In this document: positions 51,480 to 60,278 of the stretch, piece after piece | How the letters are laid out: every line of letters starts with the position of its first letter | Numbering within the stretch: the stretch's first letter is position 1 | NCBI GenBank assembly: GCA_035534455.1 | Contig: DATLRV010000032.1 | Coordinates: 62,001-126,000, forward strand | Length of the DNA: 64,000 nucleotides | Direction of reading: 5' to 3' | Origin: JAJYVT01 sp035534455 | GTDB taxonomy: Bacteria > Actinomycetota > Acidimicrobiia > Acidimicrobiales > RAAP-2 | Notes under the pieces: generated by a model | Seen by the model: the letters and a program-made list of their open reading frames with translations, nothing else | What the model was told of the DNA's origin: nothing | The model's database searches: none | Translations under genes and position numbers: made by a program

Positions 51480-52931
51480 ATGGGGCGAGGGGTTCTTCAC
51501 CGTGTAGCGCTGCGAGTGTTGTCCGCCGCGTTGGTGGCCGTCGGGGTCACGGCGGTCGCCGTCGCGCCGTCGACCGCCGGTGCTGCAGGCACGGCGGGGG
51601 CCACCGGCGTGTCGGGTACGACGAGCGGGTCGGGCACCGCGCGGACCTCCGGCACCGCGCGCGCGGACTCCGTCCTCGACGGCCACAGCTACAGCCTCGT
51701 CACAGCCAACGGGGGTCTCATCGGCTTCGGTGCGGCGCTCAGCTCCTCGGGCCAGGCCAACCCGGCGTCAACGTTCGTCGCTGCCGCGCCGACTCCGGAC
51801 GGGAAAGGTGCCTGGGTCGCCGCGGCCGACGGCGCGGTCGAGACGCTGGGTGACGCCGTTTCCCGCGGGTCGATGGCCGGCCATCTACTCGCGAAGCCCG
51901 TCGTGGGCATCGCGGCCACCCCGACAGGGGGCGGCTACTGGCTGGTGGCGTCCGACGGTGGCATCTTCACCTTCGGCAATGCGGTCTTCTACGGCTCGAT
52001 GGGCGGTCACCGTCTGAAGGATCCGGTTGTCGGCATGGCCGCGATGCCGACAGGCGGCGGCTACTGGGAGGTGGCGTCCGACGGTGGCATCTTCACCTTC
52101 GGCGACGCCGCGTTCCACGGCTCGACCGGCGCGATGCACCTGAAGGCGCCGGTCGTGGGAATGGCCGTGACGTCGACGGGCCTCGGCTACTGGCTCGTCG
52201 CGTCCGACGGGGGCATCTTCACCTTCGGCAATGCGACGTTCCACGGCTCGACGGGTGCCGAGCGTCTCGTGAAGCCGATCGTGGGCATGTCGGCAACCCC
52301 CACAGACGGCGGCTACTGGCTCACCGCGTCCGACGGTGGCGTGTTCACGTTCGGCGACGCGCCGTTCTTCGGTTCCGCCGCCCGCTTCGGGCGTCCTGTC
52401 GTCGGGATCGCCGTGGAGCTCGGGGGCTACCAGAACCCGCTGCGCGCCGTCGCGAGCCTCACGCCCGAGCGCGTGGACCAAGGCGTCGACTATGCCGGCA
52501 GCGGCCCCATCTACGCGATCGGCGACGGCGTGGTGCTGAACACCACCAACACAGGGTGGCCCGGGGATGGGTTCATCACCTACCAACTGGTCGACGGCCC
52601 GGCGGTCGGCGACATCGTGTACGTCGCGGAGAACGTGGTCCCCCGGGTGTCGATCGGGCAGCAGGTCAACTCCGACACCGTCCTGGGCACACTCGTGGAC
52701 GCCTACCCGAACCTGGAAACGGGGTGGGCGGACCCGCCGGGGAACGGGGAGTCGCTGGCACGCGCCATGGGCCAGTGGAGCACAGCGGCCGGGGCGAGCT
52801 CGCTGCCTACCGCGTACGGCGCCAACTTCTCGGAACTGCTGACAATGCTGGGTGCCCCCGCGGGGCTCATGATGGGCCCCGTCCAGGGCGCGGTCACATC
52901 CGCCTGGCCGAGCTGGCTCCCCGAGACGTAG
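51480..52931 (+). CDS. Secreted protein with GGYW-SDGGIFTFG repeats and M23-like C-terminus
   Basis: A 483-residue exported protein. The signal peptide is VALRVLSAALVAVGVTAVAVA. After a Gly/Thr/Ser linker come about five repeats of 45-47 residues with the consensus PVVGMAATPTGGGYWLVASD, GGIFTFGDA and FHGSTG, a beta-propeller-like repeat abundant in Acidimicrobiia surface proteins. The last 150 residues start DQGVDYAGSGPIYAIGDGVV, like the entry to an M23 peptidase domain, but the histidine and other zinc ligands are missing, so it is probably non-catalytic. Cell-surface binding is likely. An 18-bp-spaced promoter precedes it. Confidence 0.8.
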   Translation: MGRGVLHRVALRVLSAALVAVGVTAVAVAPSTAGAAGTAGATGVSGTTSGSGTARTSGTARADSVLDGHSYSLVTANGGLIGFGAALSSSGQANPASTFVAAAPTPDGKGAWVAAADGAVETLGDAVSRGSMAGHLLAKPVVGIAATPTGGGYWLVASDGGIFTFGNAVFYGSMGGHRLKDPVVGMAAMPTGGGYWEVASDGGIFTFGDAAFHGSTGAMHLKAPVVGMAVTSTGLGYWLVASDGGIFTFGNATFHGSTGAERLVKPIVGMSATPTDGGYWLTASDGGVFTFGDAPFFGSAARFGRPVVGIAVELGGYQNPLRAVASLTPERVDQGVDYAGSGPIYAIGDGVVLNTTNTGWPGDGFITYQLVDGPAVGDIVYVAENVVPRVSIGQQVNSDTVLGTLVDAYPNLETGWADPPGNGESLARAMGQWSTAAGASSLPTAYGANFSELLTMLGAPAGLMMGPVQGAVTSAWPSWLPET

Positions 52932-52965
52932 CCCTCCGCAGCGCGCCCGGTACAGTTCGGGACCC

Positions 52966-53325
52966 GTGGCCCGCCTCATCGACACGCCGACGGTCGTCGC
53001 CGCAGCGGGGACGCCGCCGAAGACGATTCGCGAGCACGTCGGGCGGGTGAACACGGGCGACGAGGCCTTGAGCGTCGCGCACATGACGAGCCCACCGGGC
53101 TGGGCAGAGCCGTGGCAGTGCCCGGAGTTCGACGAATGGACCGTCGTGCTGTCCGGCGCGGTCCGTGTGGAGGACGCCTCCGGCGCCTTCGATGTCGGTC
53201 CCGGCCAGGCCGTGCATGCGCTGGCGGGCCAGCGCGTCCGTTACTCGACGCCGCACGGAGCGGACTACCTCGCCGTCTGCATCCCCGCGTTCAGCCCCGG
53301 GAACGTCCACCGCGACGAGGACTGA
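52966..53325 (+). CDS. Cupin-domain protein
   Basis: A 119-residue single-cupin protein. Motif 1 is represented by PPGWAEPWQCPEFDEWTVVLSG, in which the usual His-x-His is replaced by W..Q..P, so metal binding looks weakened. Motif 2 is PGQAVHALAGQRVRYSTP. The closing strand is DYLAVCIPAFSPGNVHRDE. TACAGT (52951-52956) lies 9 nt before GTG 52966. Function unknown. Confidence 0.8.
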   Translation: MARLIDTPTVVAAAGTPPKTIREHVGRVNTGDEALSVAHMTSPPGWAEPWQCPEFDEWTVVLSGAVRVEDASGAFDVGPGQAVHALAGQRVRYSTPHGADYLAVCIPAFSPGNVHRDED

Positions 53326-53400
53326 GAGGGCTCGGGCCCGCCGGGCGCCTGCACGTCGACGTGCACGCGGTTCTTGGTCGACTTCCCTTCGGGCACGCTC
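53326..53400 (-). pseudogene. Possible VOC-family gene fragment
   Basis: On the minus strand the piece reads VPEGKSTKNRVHVDVQAPGG, which closely resembles the VPEGK..KNR.H.DV motif of a VOC/glyoxalase subfamily. It is joined to no intact domain on either side. The remaining bases up to 53589 hold no other gene; TAGTGT near their end is the promoter of the next gene. Confidence 0.35.
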
Positions 53401-53589
53401 GTCGACCAGGGCGCACGCCGTCGCCGGTCGGCCTCGAGGTCCTGCGTCGCCGGCGCGAGCTGCACGAGAAGGAGCGGAGAGTCCGCGTCGGCGGGAGAGG
53501 TCGTGAACGCCAGCCGGCACCGGGTCGAGGTCGACGTCGACTCCTGGCCGAGGCGCCAAGTAGGCGGCCGAGGAACGTAGTGTGCACCG

Positions 53590-54222
53590 ATGGTGTCCGA
53601 CGGCGGGGGTCCGCACGAACCCGGCGCGAGCCGTCGAGCGGACGGGTGGTCACCGCCGGTGCACGAGCACGGGCGACGGGCGAACGGCCACGCCGGGTGG
53701 ACGTTCAACGGCACCCGGGTGTTCGAGGAACGAGCTGCGTCCTTCCTCGCTGCGGGGCTTGCCGCCGGGGAGCGTCTCATATTCGTGTCGGACGACCCCG
53801 ACCCCGACCGGCTGCCTTCCGAGCTCGTCGCCAGTGGTGCGCTACTGGTGCTCAGCACGGGCGAGATCTACGGACCCGACCGCATCGTGGACTCCTTCGT
53901 GCAACGGCGTACGTTCGAACGCGCCGCAGAAGACGCGGTGTCGATGGGCTATGCGGGACTGCGTGTCACGGCTGACAACACGAGCCTGATCGCCGGAGTC
54001 CGCCGTCTGGATGCATGGGTGGGTTGGGAGACCGAAGCCGAGGCGCTGATGCAGCGCAAGCGCGTGACCGGGCTCTGCGCCTTCGACGTGGCGAGAGCCG
54101 ACGCCGCGGCCCTCCGTGTCGTGATGGCCCTCCACACGTTCGGACCCGATGACGTCGTCGTCGAGGTCGGAGGCGGCTATCCGGCTTCGAGCACCGCCAG
54201 GTCGCGCACCGCGAAGCGGTAG
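53590..54222 (+). CDS. MEDS-domain protein
   Basis: A 210-residue protein with a MEDS (DcmR-like sensory) domain: TRVFEERAASFLAAGLAAGERLIFVSDD, the STGEIYGPDRIVDSF stretch and DAVSMGYAGLRVTADNT, ending GWETEAEALM..GLCAFDVARAD. MEDS domains sense hydrocarbon derivatives or bind nucleotides and usually sit beside a kinase or STAS domain; here it stands alone. TAGTGT (53578-53583) lies 6 nt before ATG 53590. It overlaps the convergent DinB gene by 46 bp. Confidence 0.78.
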   Translation: MVSDGGGPHEPGASRRADGWSPPVHEHGRRANGHAGWTFNGTRVFEERAASFLAAGLAAGERLIFVSDDPDPDRLPSELVASGALLVLSTGEIYGPDRIVDSFVQRRTFERAAEDAVSMGYAGLRVTADNTSLIAGVRRLDAWVGWETEAEALMQRKRVTGLCAFDVARADAAALRVVMALHTFGPDDVVVEVGGGYPASSTARSRTAKR

Positions 54223-55013
54223 TGCTCGATCTCCTCGTCCATGACCACGACGACGCACTCGAGCACGGAGGGGTGCTCGTCGGGGTAGCCGGGGGCCGGG
54301 GAGCGGTTGCACCGCCGTCCGGCGTTCTCGTCGGTCAGCCCGGCGACGATGCGTCGCATCACGGCCGTCCGGTCCGCTCGCGCCGAGAGGACCTCGGCGA
54401 AGTCGGGGGCGGCATCGAGGTCGATGCCGAGGGAGGCGGCGTCCGCCGCCGGGTACCAGCTCTGGGGGAGACCGATCGGGTGGTAGGGCCTCGGATCGTC
54501 GAGGATGGTGCGACTCGCCCACGCGTCGGTGATGAAGATGAGGTGGCGCAGGGTCTCGGCGAACGACCACTCGTCGTGGACGCGCCGGTAGCGCTCATGC
54601 GCCGGGAGGCGCTGGGCCCGCTCGATGGCGGACGCCCAGCGGCGCTCGACGGTGTCCCAGAGCGCCCGGAGTTCGTCGGTGCTCTCCGCCTCTCGCAGCT
54701 GCACGCGCTCGGGGTGATGCCGGTCGACCTCGTCGTTGACGAAGCCCGTGACATCGACGCCGTTGACGGTGAGGTTGCGCACGTACCCCGAGACGTCGAC
54801 GTCGACGAGATAGCCGTCCCTGATCGTCACGCCCGACAGGTCGCAGTCGGTGAACCGGGCGCCACGCAGGTCCGCGACGTCGAACCGGCCGCCCCGGAAC
54901 TCCTCGCTGCCCCCTCCCTCCCCGGCGGAGAAGCGATGCGGGCCGAATTGGGCGGCGTTTCTCGCGGAGATGTCGGGTTCTTCGTCGGATGACGGACCGG
55001 CTATGTCGCCCAT
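54177..55013 (-). CDS. DinB-superfamily protein with N-terminal pentapeptide repeats
   Basis: A 278-residue fusion. Residues 35-90 contain pentapeptide-like units (FDVADLRGARFTDCDLSGVT) that would make a short right-handed beta-helix. A four-helix DinB/YfiT-like domain follows, with possible metal ligands in HDEWSFAETLRHLIFI and the C-terminal CVVVVMDEEIEHYRFAVRDL. Known relatives act as thiol-dependent transferases or have unknown roles. TACCCT (minus strand, 55021-55026) lies 7 nt before ATG 55013: leaderless. Confidence 0.8.
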   Translation of the reverse strand: MGDIAGPSSDEEPDISARNAAQFGPHRFSAGEGGGSEEFRGGRFDVADLRGARFTDCDLSGVTIRDGYLVDVDVSGYVRNLTVNGVDVTGFVNDEVDRHHPERVQLREAESTDELRALWDTVERRWASAIERAQRLPAHERYRRVHDEWSFAETLRHLIFITDAWASRTILDDPRPYHPIGLPQSWYPAADAASLGIDLDAAPDFAEVLSARADRTAVMRRIVAGLTDENAGRRCNRSPAPGYPDEHPSVLECVVVVMDEEIEHYRFAVRDLAVLEAG

Positions 55014-55141
55014 CGACGGCAGGGTAGTCCTCGGGGAGGCGCTGACCGACGCGTCACTGGACGAAGGGCGACGTCTCCGAGGGAGAGGCGGATCCCGAAG
55101 AGCGGCCACGCGGCGGACGGGCCGGTCCTGTCGTCGGGCAC
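55001..55141 (-). pseudogene. Truncated GNAT acetyltransferase with intact start signals
   Basis: GTG 55141 opens a 46-codon frame containing AAWPLFGIRLSLGDVALRPV, the first beta-strands of a common actinobacterial GNAT family. Similarity stops after RPVT and the frame ends at 55001, so the acetyl-CoA site is gone. TAGCCT (55149-55154, minus) stands 7 nt before the GTG, so a leaderless promoter has survived. It probably also reads into the DinB gene. Confidence 0.5.
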
Positions 55142-55380
55142 GCCGTCGAGGCTACCCAGACCCGAGCGACGGACGTGGTGCACGATGTGCCGGGCGCAGG
55201 CCGAGGAAGAGCGCGCAGGGGGCGGCGCGCAGGGGGCGGCGCGTAGGGATCGTCGCGTGCGAGCGCGCCGGCGAGCGTTGCCATGGCGCGCAACAGGGCG
55301 TGGTGCTGTCGGCACCTGCCGGACGGTGACACCCGCTCTCTACTGTTGGATCGCGGAAGCACACGAAGAGAGGCTCCGGC

Positions 55381-55470
55381 ATGCACGAGACCGAAGAAGA
55401 GCTCCGGGTGCTCCAGCGGCTCCTGGACGCCTCGCACGCGAGGGCGACCGAGCACCTGCGCGGGGATGGT
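55381..55470 (+). pseudogene. Truncated pyridoxamine-phosphate-oxidase-like gene start
   Basis: ATG 55381, preceded by AGAGAGG, encodes MHETEEELRVLQRLLDASHA and then RATEHLRG, which matches my memory of the N-terminus of a PPOX-family protein (MHET-EEL-LQ-LLD-S). The frame then degenerates. A separate short frame to 55525 ends MVGYASDCERLLVSRGIGP. The interval 55142-55604 holds only this fragment and nothing intact. Confidence 0.45.
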
Positions 55471-55604
55471 CGGCTACGCCTCCGACTGCGAGCGCCTTCT
55501 CGTGAGCCGGGGTATCGGCCCGTAGAGGGCTGCCGCCCAGCGAAGGCGGCGAGGACCGCAAACCTGGCGACGACCGCAAAGCTGCAGAACTACCATGGCG
55601 CTCG

Positions 55605-56849
55605 GTGGGGGTGACCGGCCGATCATGGCGACGCGTCGGCCGCGACAGGCGGGTCGGAGCGGTCCTGCTCTCTCTCGGCCTCCTCGTGAGCGCGTGCACC
55701 GCGTCGCCGACCGCGGCGAACACCAACGGCCCCCGCGGTGGTGCCACGACCACGTCGACCGCCGGGAACGGATCGACGACAGCCACGGTCACCACGACCA
55801 CGACCGCCCCAGCGGCGGTCGCAGCGAACGTCGTGGCCGGTCGCTCCGCCGTGCCCTGGTCGGAGGTCGGCGAAGGGTGGTTGCTTGCGACGTGGAGCTC
55901 GACCGTGCGCTTCGTGACAGGTCAGGGCACAGGACCGGCGACGTTGTTCCTCGTCGATCCAGCCGGAGGCCGCTACGACCTCGGCTCCGCACCGTCTGAC
56001 CGCCTCCTCGACTGGTCCGGGAGCGGCACCGAAGCGCTCTTCCTCATGCCGTCGACATCGGGCACAGTCGGCCCGTCGCAGCTCGCCACCGAAGACCTGC
56101 GGACGGGGGCCGAGGCGGTCTTCTCCATTCCGAGCAGCTCGACAGCCTACGAGGTGAAGTTCTCCAAGCCCGAAGGGACTGCGCTGCTCGTGCCGGGTTC
56201 CCCGGCTCGTCGCTACAGCGTGTCGGGGACGCTCCAAGTGACCTACCCGACCGTGCTGCCGGACGGCGGCACCGCATCGAACGCAGGGGGGACCGTCGCC
56301 GAGACATCGCGCGGGAACGAGCTCGTCCTCCAAGCCGCAGGCGGGTTCGACGTCGTCGCCAACACAGGGTCGGCCCGGGGCTTCCTGCCGCCGCCCCCGG
56401 GTCAGCGGACATGCGCGCTCGACGGATGGTGGAGCGGGTCAGACTTCCTCGAGACGTGCGCCAACCAGCTGCTCGTGCAGGCGGACAGCGGGGGTCCTCC
56501 GCGCGTGGTCGCGTCGAGCACCACAGGCGGCGAGTACATCGACGCGTGGACAGTGGGCGGCCAGGTCATCGCCGAGGCGGGGGCGTGCGGCACCACGTGG
56601 CTCGTGAAGGTCGGAAAGGACGGCGCCCCGCATCGGGTCACCGTGCCCGGCGCCGGCAGCGTCGCCGGCGTGGGCGCCGCCGGGAGCCAGTTGGCGGTGC
56701 TGGTCACGCCGAGTTGCGACGAGCCGACGACGCGCCAGGGCGATCTGCTCGAGTGGTACGCACCGGAGACGGGTGCACTGCGGACGGTGCTCGGCGGCGC
56801 GGACGGTGGCGGGACGGTGGACGCCGCAGTGGTCGAGGACATGCGCTGA
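55605..56849 (+). CDS. Lipoprotein with beta-propeller-like domain
   Basis: A 414-residue exported lipoprotein. The lipobox is LLVSAC (Cys31) after a twin-Arg-containing start (GRSWRRVGRDRR). A Thr/Ser-rich linker (residues 35-70) leads to a beta-rich region with repeated short strands such as WSEVGEGWLLATWSS, LFLVDPAGGRYDLG and LLDWSGSGTEALFL, as in TolB-like propellers. No catalytic residues are evident. TACCAT (55591-55596) lies 8 nt before GTG 55605, which supports that start; GTG 55611 is an alternative. Confidence 0.72.
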   Translation: MGVTGRSWRRVGRDRRVGAVLLSLGLLVSACTASPTAANTNGPRGGATTTSTAGNGSTTATVTTTTTAPAAVAANVVAGRSAVPWSEVGEGWLLATWSSTVRFVTGQGTGPATLFLVDPAGGRYDLGSAPSDRLLDWSGSGTEALFLMPSTSGTVGPSQLATEDLRTGAEAVFSIPSSSTAYEVKFSKPEGTALLVPGSPARRYSVSGTLQVTYPTVLPDGGTASNAGGTVAETSRGNELVLQAAGGFDVVANTGSARGFLPPPPGQRTCALDGWWSGSDFLETCANQLLVQADSGGPPRVVASSTTGGEYIDAWTVGGQVIAEAGACGTTWLVKVGKDGAPHRVTVPGAGSVAGVGAAGSQLAVLVTPSCDEPTTRQGDLLEWYAPETGALRTVLGGADGGGTVDAAVVEDMR

Positions 56850-56896
56850 GCTGCGGTCTCCCGACGGGCGGTCGGCCCGCCCACGGTCCGGCGCGG

Positions 56897-57526
56897 TCAG
56901 CGGGGGTCTGGCCGGTCCAGGCTCCAGTGACGTGAGCTCTGCCCGTACCAGAAGTCCTCTGCCGGCACCATGATGAATCGGGTGATCGTCCGCTGTCCTC
57001 CGCGTTGGTCGCCGTAGAGGAGGTCGAGGCGGAACGGCTCACGAGTTGCCAGACTCGTCTCGACGGCCGGCCGCATCGGGTCCTCAGCGTCGCGGATGGC
57101 CGCCTCCCAGTAGCCGGTGCCCCCCGCCGGTACGTACAGGTCGATGCCCTGGCGGCGGAACTCCTCGGGCGGCCGGTGCGTGGACCCGTCGAAGGGGTCG
57201 TACGCCATGGCGAACCAACCGTGGATGATCGCGATGCCCGCACCGACGTTCCGCAGCCCGAGGGCGAGGTAGATGACGCCGCCCTCCTGCTCGACGACCG
57301 CCCGGCCGCCCTCGACCTTTGCGATGTGCCGGTCGCCCCATAGGGCCTTGTGCACCGGGTCGCCGGCGAGCGAAGGCATGAGCAGCGGACGGATCCCCGC
57401 CAGCAGTGACTCCTCGGCCACGCGGGCCGAGCGATTGGAGGACCGTACGGCGGAGAACGTGGCGGCGGCGAGCACGAGCGTGCCGCCCGCCGTCGCAAGG
57501 GACGAGATGGTCTGCCACTCCGGCAC
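56897..57526 (-). CDS. Hypothetical single-pass protein
   Basis: A 209-residue protein with one N-terminal hydrophobic segment (TISSLATAGGTLVLAAATFSAVRSS), then a soluble region with an RNVGAGIAIIHGW strand and YVPAGGTGYWEAA. I have met proteins of this form in several actinobacteria without any function attached. TAGTGT (minus strand, 57533-57538) lies 6 nt before GTG 57526: leaderless. It is convergent with the lipoprotein gene, 47 bp apart. Confidence 0.7.
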   Translation of the reverse strand: MPEWQTISSLATAGGTLVLAAATFSAVRSSNRSARVAEESLLAGIRPLLMPSLAGDPVHKALWGDRHIAKVEGGRAVVEQEGGVIYLALGLRNVGAGIAIIHGWFAMAYDPFDGSTHRPPEEFRRQGIDLYVPAGGTGYWEAAIRDAEDPMRPAVETSLATREPFRLDLLYGDQRGGQRTITRFIMVPAEDFWYGQSSRHWSLDRPDPR

Positions 57527-57606
57527 CGGCGCACACTACTTCGGAGCCCGCGCAGATCGGTGCTCGATCTGGGCGCCCGTGGCGCGACGACAGGCAGGGG
57601 ACCGAG

Positions 57607-57873
57607 CTACGTGAACTTCGCGGGCGTCCCCTTGGTGATCGAGATGTTGCCCGCACCGAACATTGTGTCGAGGACGGCTGCAGTGCGCGGTGTTGTGGGA
57701 TCCTCAACCCGAAGTGTCAGCGTGCCCGTCTGGATGCTCGGGCCGAATCCGTTCAGCTGCACGCCCTGAGCTGTCACCGCGGTCCAGTAGCGGAGCACCA
57801 CCTGCTGGAGGGCGAGGAGGAACTCCCAGGTGTGCGGCGTCGCGACGAACGTGATGGGCGCGGACGGTGTCAC
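57607..57873 (-). CDS. Unknown small protein, second in a two-gene unit
   Basis: An 88-residue protein: a helix (WEFLLALQQVVLRYWTAVTA) followed by beta-strands (TGTLTLRVEDPTTPRTAAVL) and a hydrophilic end. It matches nothing I know. GTG 57873 overlaps the stop of the upstream small gene (GTGA), which supports both as real and cotranslated. Third codon positions are less GC-rich than in most neighbours. Confidence 0.55.
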   Translation of the reverse strand: MTPSAPITFVATPHTWEFLLALQQVVLRYWTAVTAQGVQLNGFGPSIQTGTLTLRVEDPTTPRTAAVLDTMFGAGNISITKGTPAKFT

Positions 57874-58058
57874 CGGAAGGCCTCTTCGGTAGCCGGGTTC
57901 ACTGTGGTGAGGGAGATGGCGAAGCTCGCGCCCGCCACGAGCCCTCCGTAGGTGGTCGGGAACGTCGCGATCCCGTAGTCGTTCAGGTAGCCGGCGAGTG
58001 TGAGCGTCAAGCCGGCCGGCGTCACCCAGATGTCCGCGGCGGCGAACCGGAATCTCAT
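57870..58058 (-). CDS. Unknown small protein, first in a two-gene unit
   Basis: A 62-residue protein that is almost entirely beta-strand-like (RFRFAAADIWVTPAGLTLTL, then NDYGIATFPTTYGG). ATG 58058 has AAGAGG about 11 nt upstream. A longer frame from 58157 adds only an Arg-rich stretch. It could be a small beta-barrel or a partner of the next gene. Neither gene has a recognised motif. Confidence 0.5.
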   Translation of the reverse strand: MRFRFAAADIWVTPAGLTLTLAGYLNDYGIATFPTTYGGLVAGASFAISLTTVNPATEEAFR

Positions 58059-58160
58059 GGCCGCGTACCTCTTCGCGACCTCCGCAGCTCCCACACCACT
58101 ACCACCAAGACGTGCGCGATGCTGCAAAGGTTGCCTGCGACGCCGGACGGCCTCCACGCA

Positions 58161-60203
58161 TCAGACGGCCAGCGGCGCCGGGAGGGGCAGGGAGTGGACG
58201 ATCACGAGCTTGTGGATCGGCCGCGTCAGCGCGACATAGAGGAGCCGGAGGCCGCGCAGGTCTCGGGCGGCGATCTCGGCCGGCTCCGCCACGACGACGG
58301 CGTCGAACTCGAGTCCTTTCGCTGCGGGGGCAGGGACGAGGGTCACACGCCTCGAGATGCCGTCGCGCTCGACGTGCCCCACGTTGGCGTCATGGCGAGC
58401 GGCGTTCTCGAACGCGCTGGAGAGCGTGCCGTCGCGAACGATGAGCCCCACGAGATACCCCTCGTCGGCGAGTTGGAGGGCGGCGGTCATCGACTCGGCC
58501 TCGACGTGCTCGGCGGCGACCTTCCGGACGTCGGGAGAGAACCGGCCCTCTCGGACCGACGAGGTCGGGCGCACCGACGGAGCCGAGGCGGGCAGGAGCC
58601 TCGAGGCGAAGTCGAGGATCTGCGCCGGGGCGCGGTAACCGAGCGTCAGCTCTTCGCGCCGAACCTCCGACGCGTGCGGCAGGTGGGGCATGAGCTCCTC
58701 CCAGCTCCCGTACGGCAGGGCGCCCGTCGCTTGGGCGATGTCCCCGAGGACGGTCATCGAGCCGTTGGAGGTCCGGCGCGTCAGCATGCGGAGCTGCATC
58801 GCACTGAGGTCCTGCGCCTCGTCGCAGACGATGTGCCCGTAGGTGCGCGTCCTGCCGTTGATGAGGTGATTCGCCTCGTCGAGGAGCGCAAGGTCCCCCT
58901 TCGCCCACTTGCCTCTCGCGGCAGAGGCCACAGGGGGGCGAACGAGAAGGTCGACTTCCTCGGCGCACAACAGGTCCTCGGCGGCCGCGCGGAGGAACGC
59001 CTTGTCCGTGAGGACACGGTGCACGAGCTGGTTCGGGGAGACCGTCGGCCAGAGACCGTCGAGGAGATCCGTGAACCCCCGTGATCGTCCGAGCTCGGGT
59101 GCGAGCCAGACCTCGGTGGCTTCGATCCGACCGCGAGCCCGGAGGACCTGCCGGCACAAGGCGAGCAGCCGGGCGCGCAGGGCGGCACGTCCCGCCTTGT
59201 AGGGAGCAGGGCCGTGGGCGATCGCGTCCACGATCGCGTTCACTGTCTCTGGGCCGAGGCGTATGCGGACGTGGCGCGCGGTGAGGGTGACCTCGTGCGT
59301 GAGCCGCCCCCGCAGGAGACCGAGCGCGCGGAAGACGACCTGGGCCATTCGCGCGTCACCTTTGATGGCCGCGGTCGCCGGATCGTCCTCGGCGCGCACC
59401 CGCACGCGTGGGGCGATGTCCGAGATCGTGGTCTGCACGACCGAGGACTCGCCGAGGGACGGCAGGACCTGTGCGATGTAGCGGATGAAGGCACGGCTCG
59501 GCCCGAGGACGAGCACGCCGGTCCGTTCGAGCTCCGGATGGTTGTAGAGCAGGTACGCAGCTCGATGCAGGCCCACCGCCGTCTTCCCCGTGCCAGGCCC
59601 GCCCTGGACGACGACGAGGCCTGTGAGCGGTCCCCGGATGATCGCGTCCTGCTCCTCTTGGATCGTCGCGACGATGTCCAGCATCTCGCCGGTCCGCGCT
59701 CGCTCGAGCTCCCGAAGCAAGACGTCGCCTCCGCGGAGCCGGGTGGTTCCCGCACGTCCGTCCCGTACTTCGAAGAGATCGTCGGCCACGGCGACGACCC
59801 GTGAAGCCTCGACCATGATCTGGCGACGCCCCTCCAGACCGAGCGCGTCTCCGGGCCTGGCGCGGTAGAAGGGCTCCGCGACCGGAGCGCGCCAGTCCAC
59901 GACGAGCACCTCTCCGTCGGGCTCCTCGACGTGACGCCGGCCGATTCGCCACCGCGCGCCGTCCTTCTCGTCGATCCGCCCGAAGAGAAGGGGGCGCCGG
60001 CTCTCGCCGAGCGCGTTGACGCGCCGCACGAGCGCGGCCTCGTAGTCCTGATCTGGCTTGCCCGCGGTGCGGAGGTCGGCAAGGAGGCGTGCCGTGCGGG
60101 ACCGCATCGCAGCGAGCGCGCCGTGGGAGCGGTCGAGATGATGCTGCTCGAGCTGCACCTCGGGATCGGTGACGTCGAGACCCGCGGTGGTCTCCTCAGT
60201 CAC
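58161..60203 (-). CDS. helD: HelD-like RNA polymerase-recycling helicase
   Basis: UvrD/Rep-type superfamily I ATPase of 680 residues. The N-terminal 110 residues are helical and coiled, then VVDWRAPVAEPFYRARPGDALG is the HelD-specific motif (core DWRAPVAEPFYRA). Walker A is GGPGTGKTAV (201-210), motif II DEAQDLSAMQLRML, motif III GDIAQATGALPY, and the C-terminal motifs are VTLVPAPAAKGLEFDAVVV and LYVALTRPIHKLVIV. HelD removes stalled RNA polymerase from DNA, and some actinobacterial members give rifampicin tolerance. The start is GTG 60203. Its 280-bp upstream gap contains an A/T-rich stretch and a palindrome; no rifamycin-associated element was recognised. Confidence 0.85.
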   Translation of the reverse strand: MTEETTAGLDVTDPEVQLEQHHLDRSHGALAAMRSRTARLLADLRTAGKPDQDYEAALVRRVNALGESRRPLLFGRIDEKDGARWRIGRRHVEEPDGEVLVVDWRAPVAEPFYRARPGDALGLEGRRQIMVEASRVVAVADDLFEVRDGRAGTTRLRGGDVLLRELERARTGEMLDIVATIQEEQDAIIRGPLTGLVVVQGGPGTGKTAVGLHRAAYLLYNHPELERTGVLVLGPSRAFIRYIAQVLPSLGESSVVQTTISDIAPRVRVRAEDDPATAAIKGDARMAQVVFRALGLLRGRLTHEVTLTARHVRIRLGPETVNAIVDAIAHGPAPYKAGRAALRARLLALCRQVLRARGRIEATEVWLAPELGRSRGFTDLLDGLWPTVSPNQLVHRVLTDKAFLRAAAEDLLCAEEVDLLVRPPVASAARGKWAKGDLALLDEANHLINGRTRTYGHIVCDEAQDLSAMQLRMLTRRTSNGSMTVLGDIAQATGALPYGSWEELMPHLPHASEVRREELTLGYRAPAQILDFASRLLPASAPSVRPTSSVREGRFSPDVRKVAAEHVEAESMTAALQLADEGYLVGLIVRDGTLSSAFENAARHDANVGHVERDGISRRVTLVPAPAAKGLEFDAVVVAEPAEIAARDLRGLRLLYVALTRPIHKLVIVHSLPLPAPLAV

Positions 60204-60264
60204 CGAGAGTCGCCTGATCGCGCTGCGAGAAGGGGCGCGCGCGGCAAAACGGCGCGAAAAACCA

Positions 60265-60278
60265 CCGGCACATGCCGG
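60265..60278. repeat. CCGGCA-CA-TGCCGG palindrome in an A/T-rich gap
   Basis: CCGGCACATGCCGG (60265-60278) has 6-bp perfect arms. Beside it, 60284-60365 is the most A/T-rich stretch in the window. The gap 60204-60484 separates the divergent helD and aminotransferase genes and contains no ORF worth calling. Confidence 0.5.
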
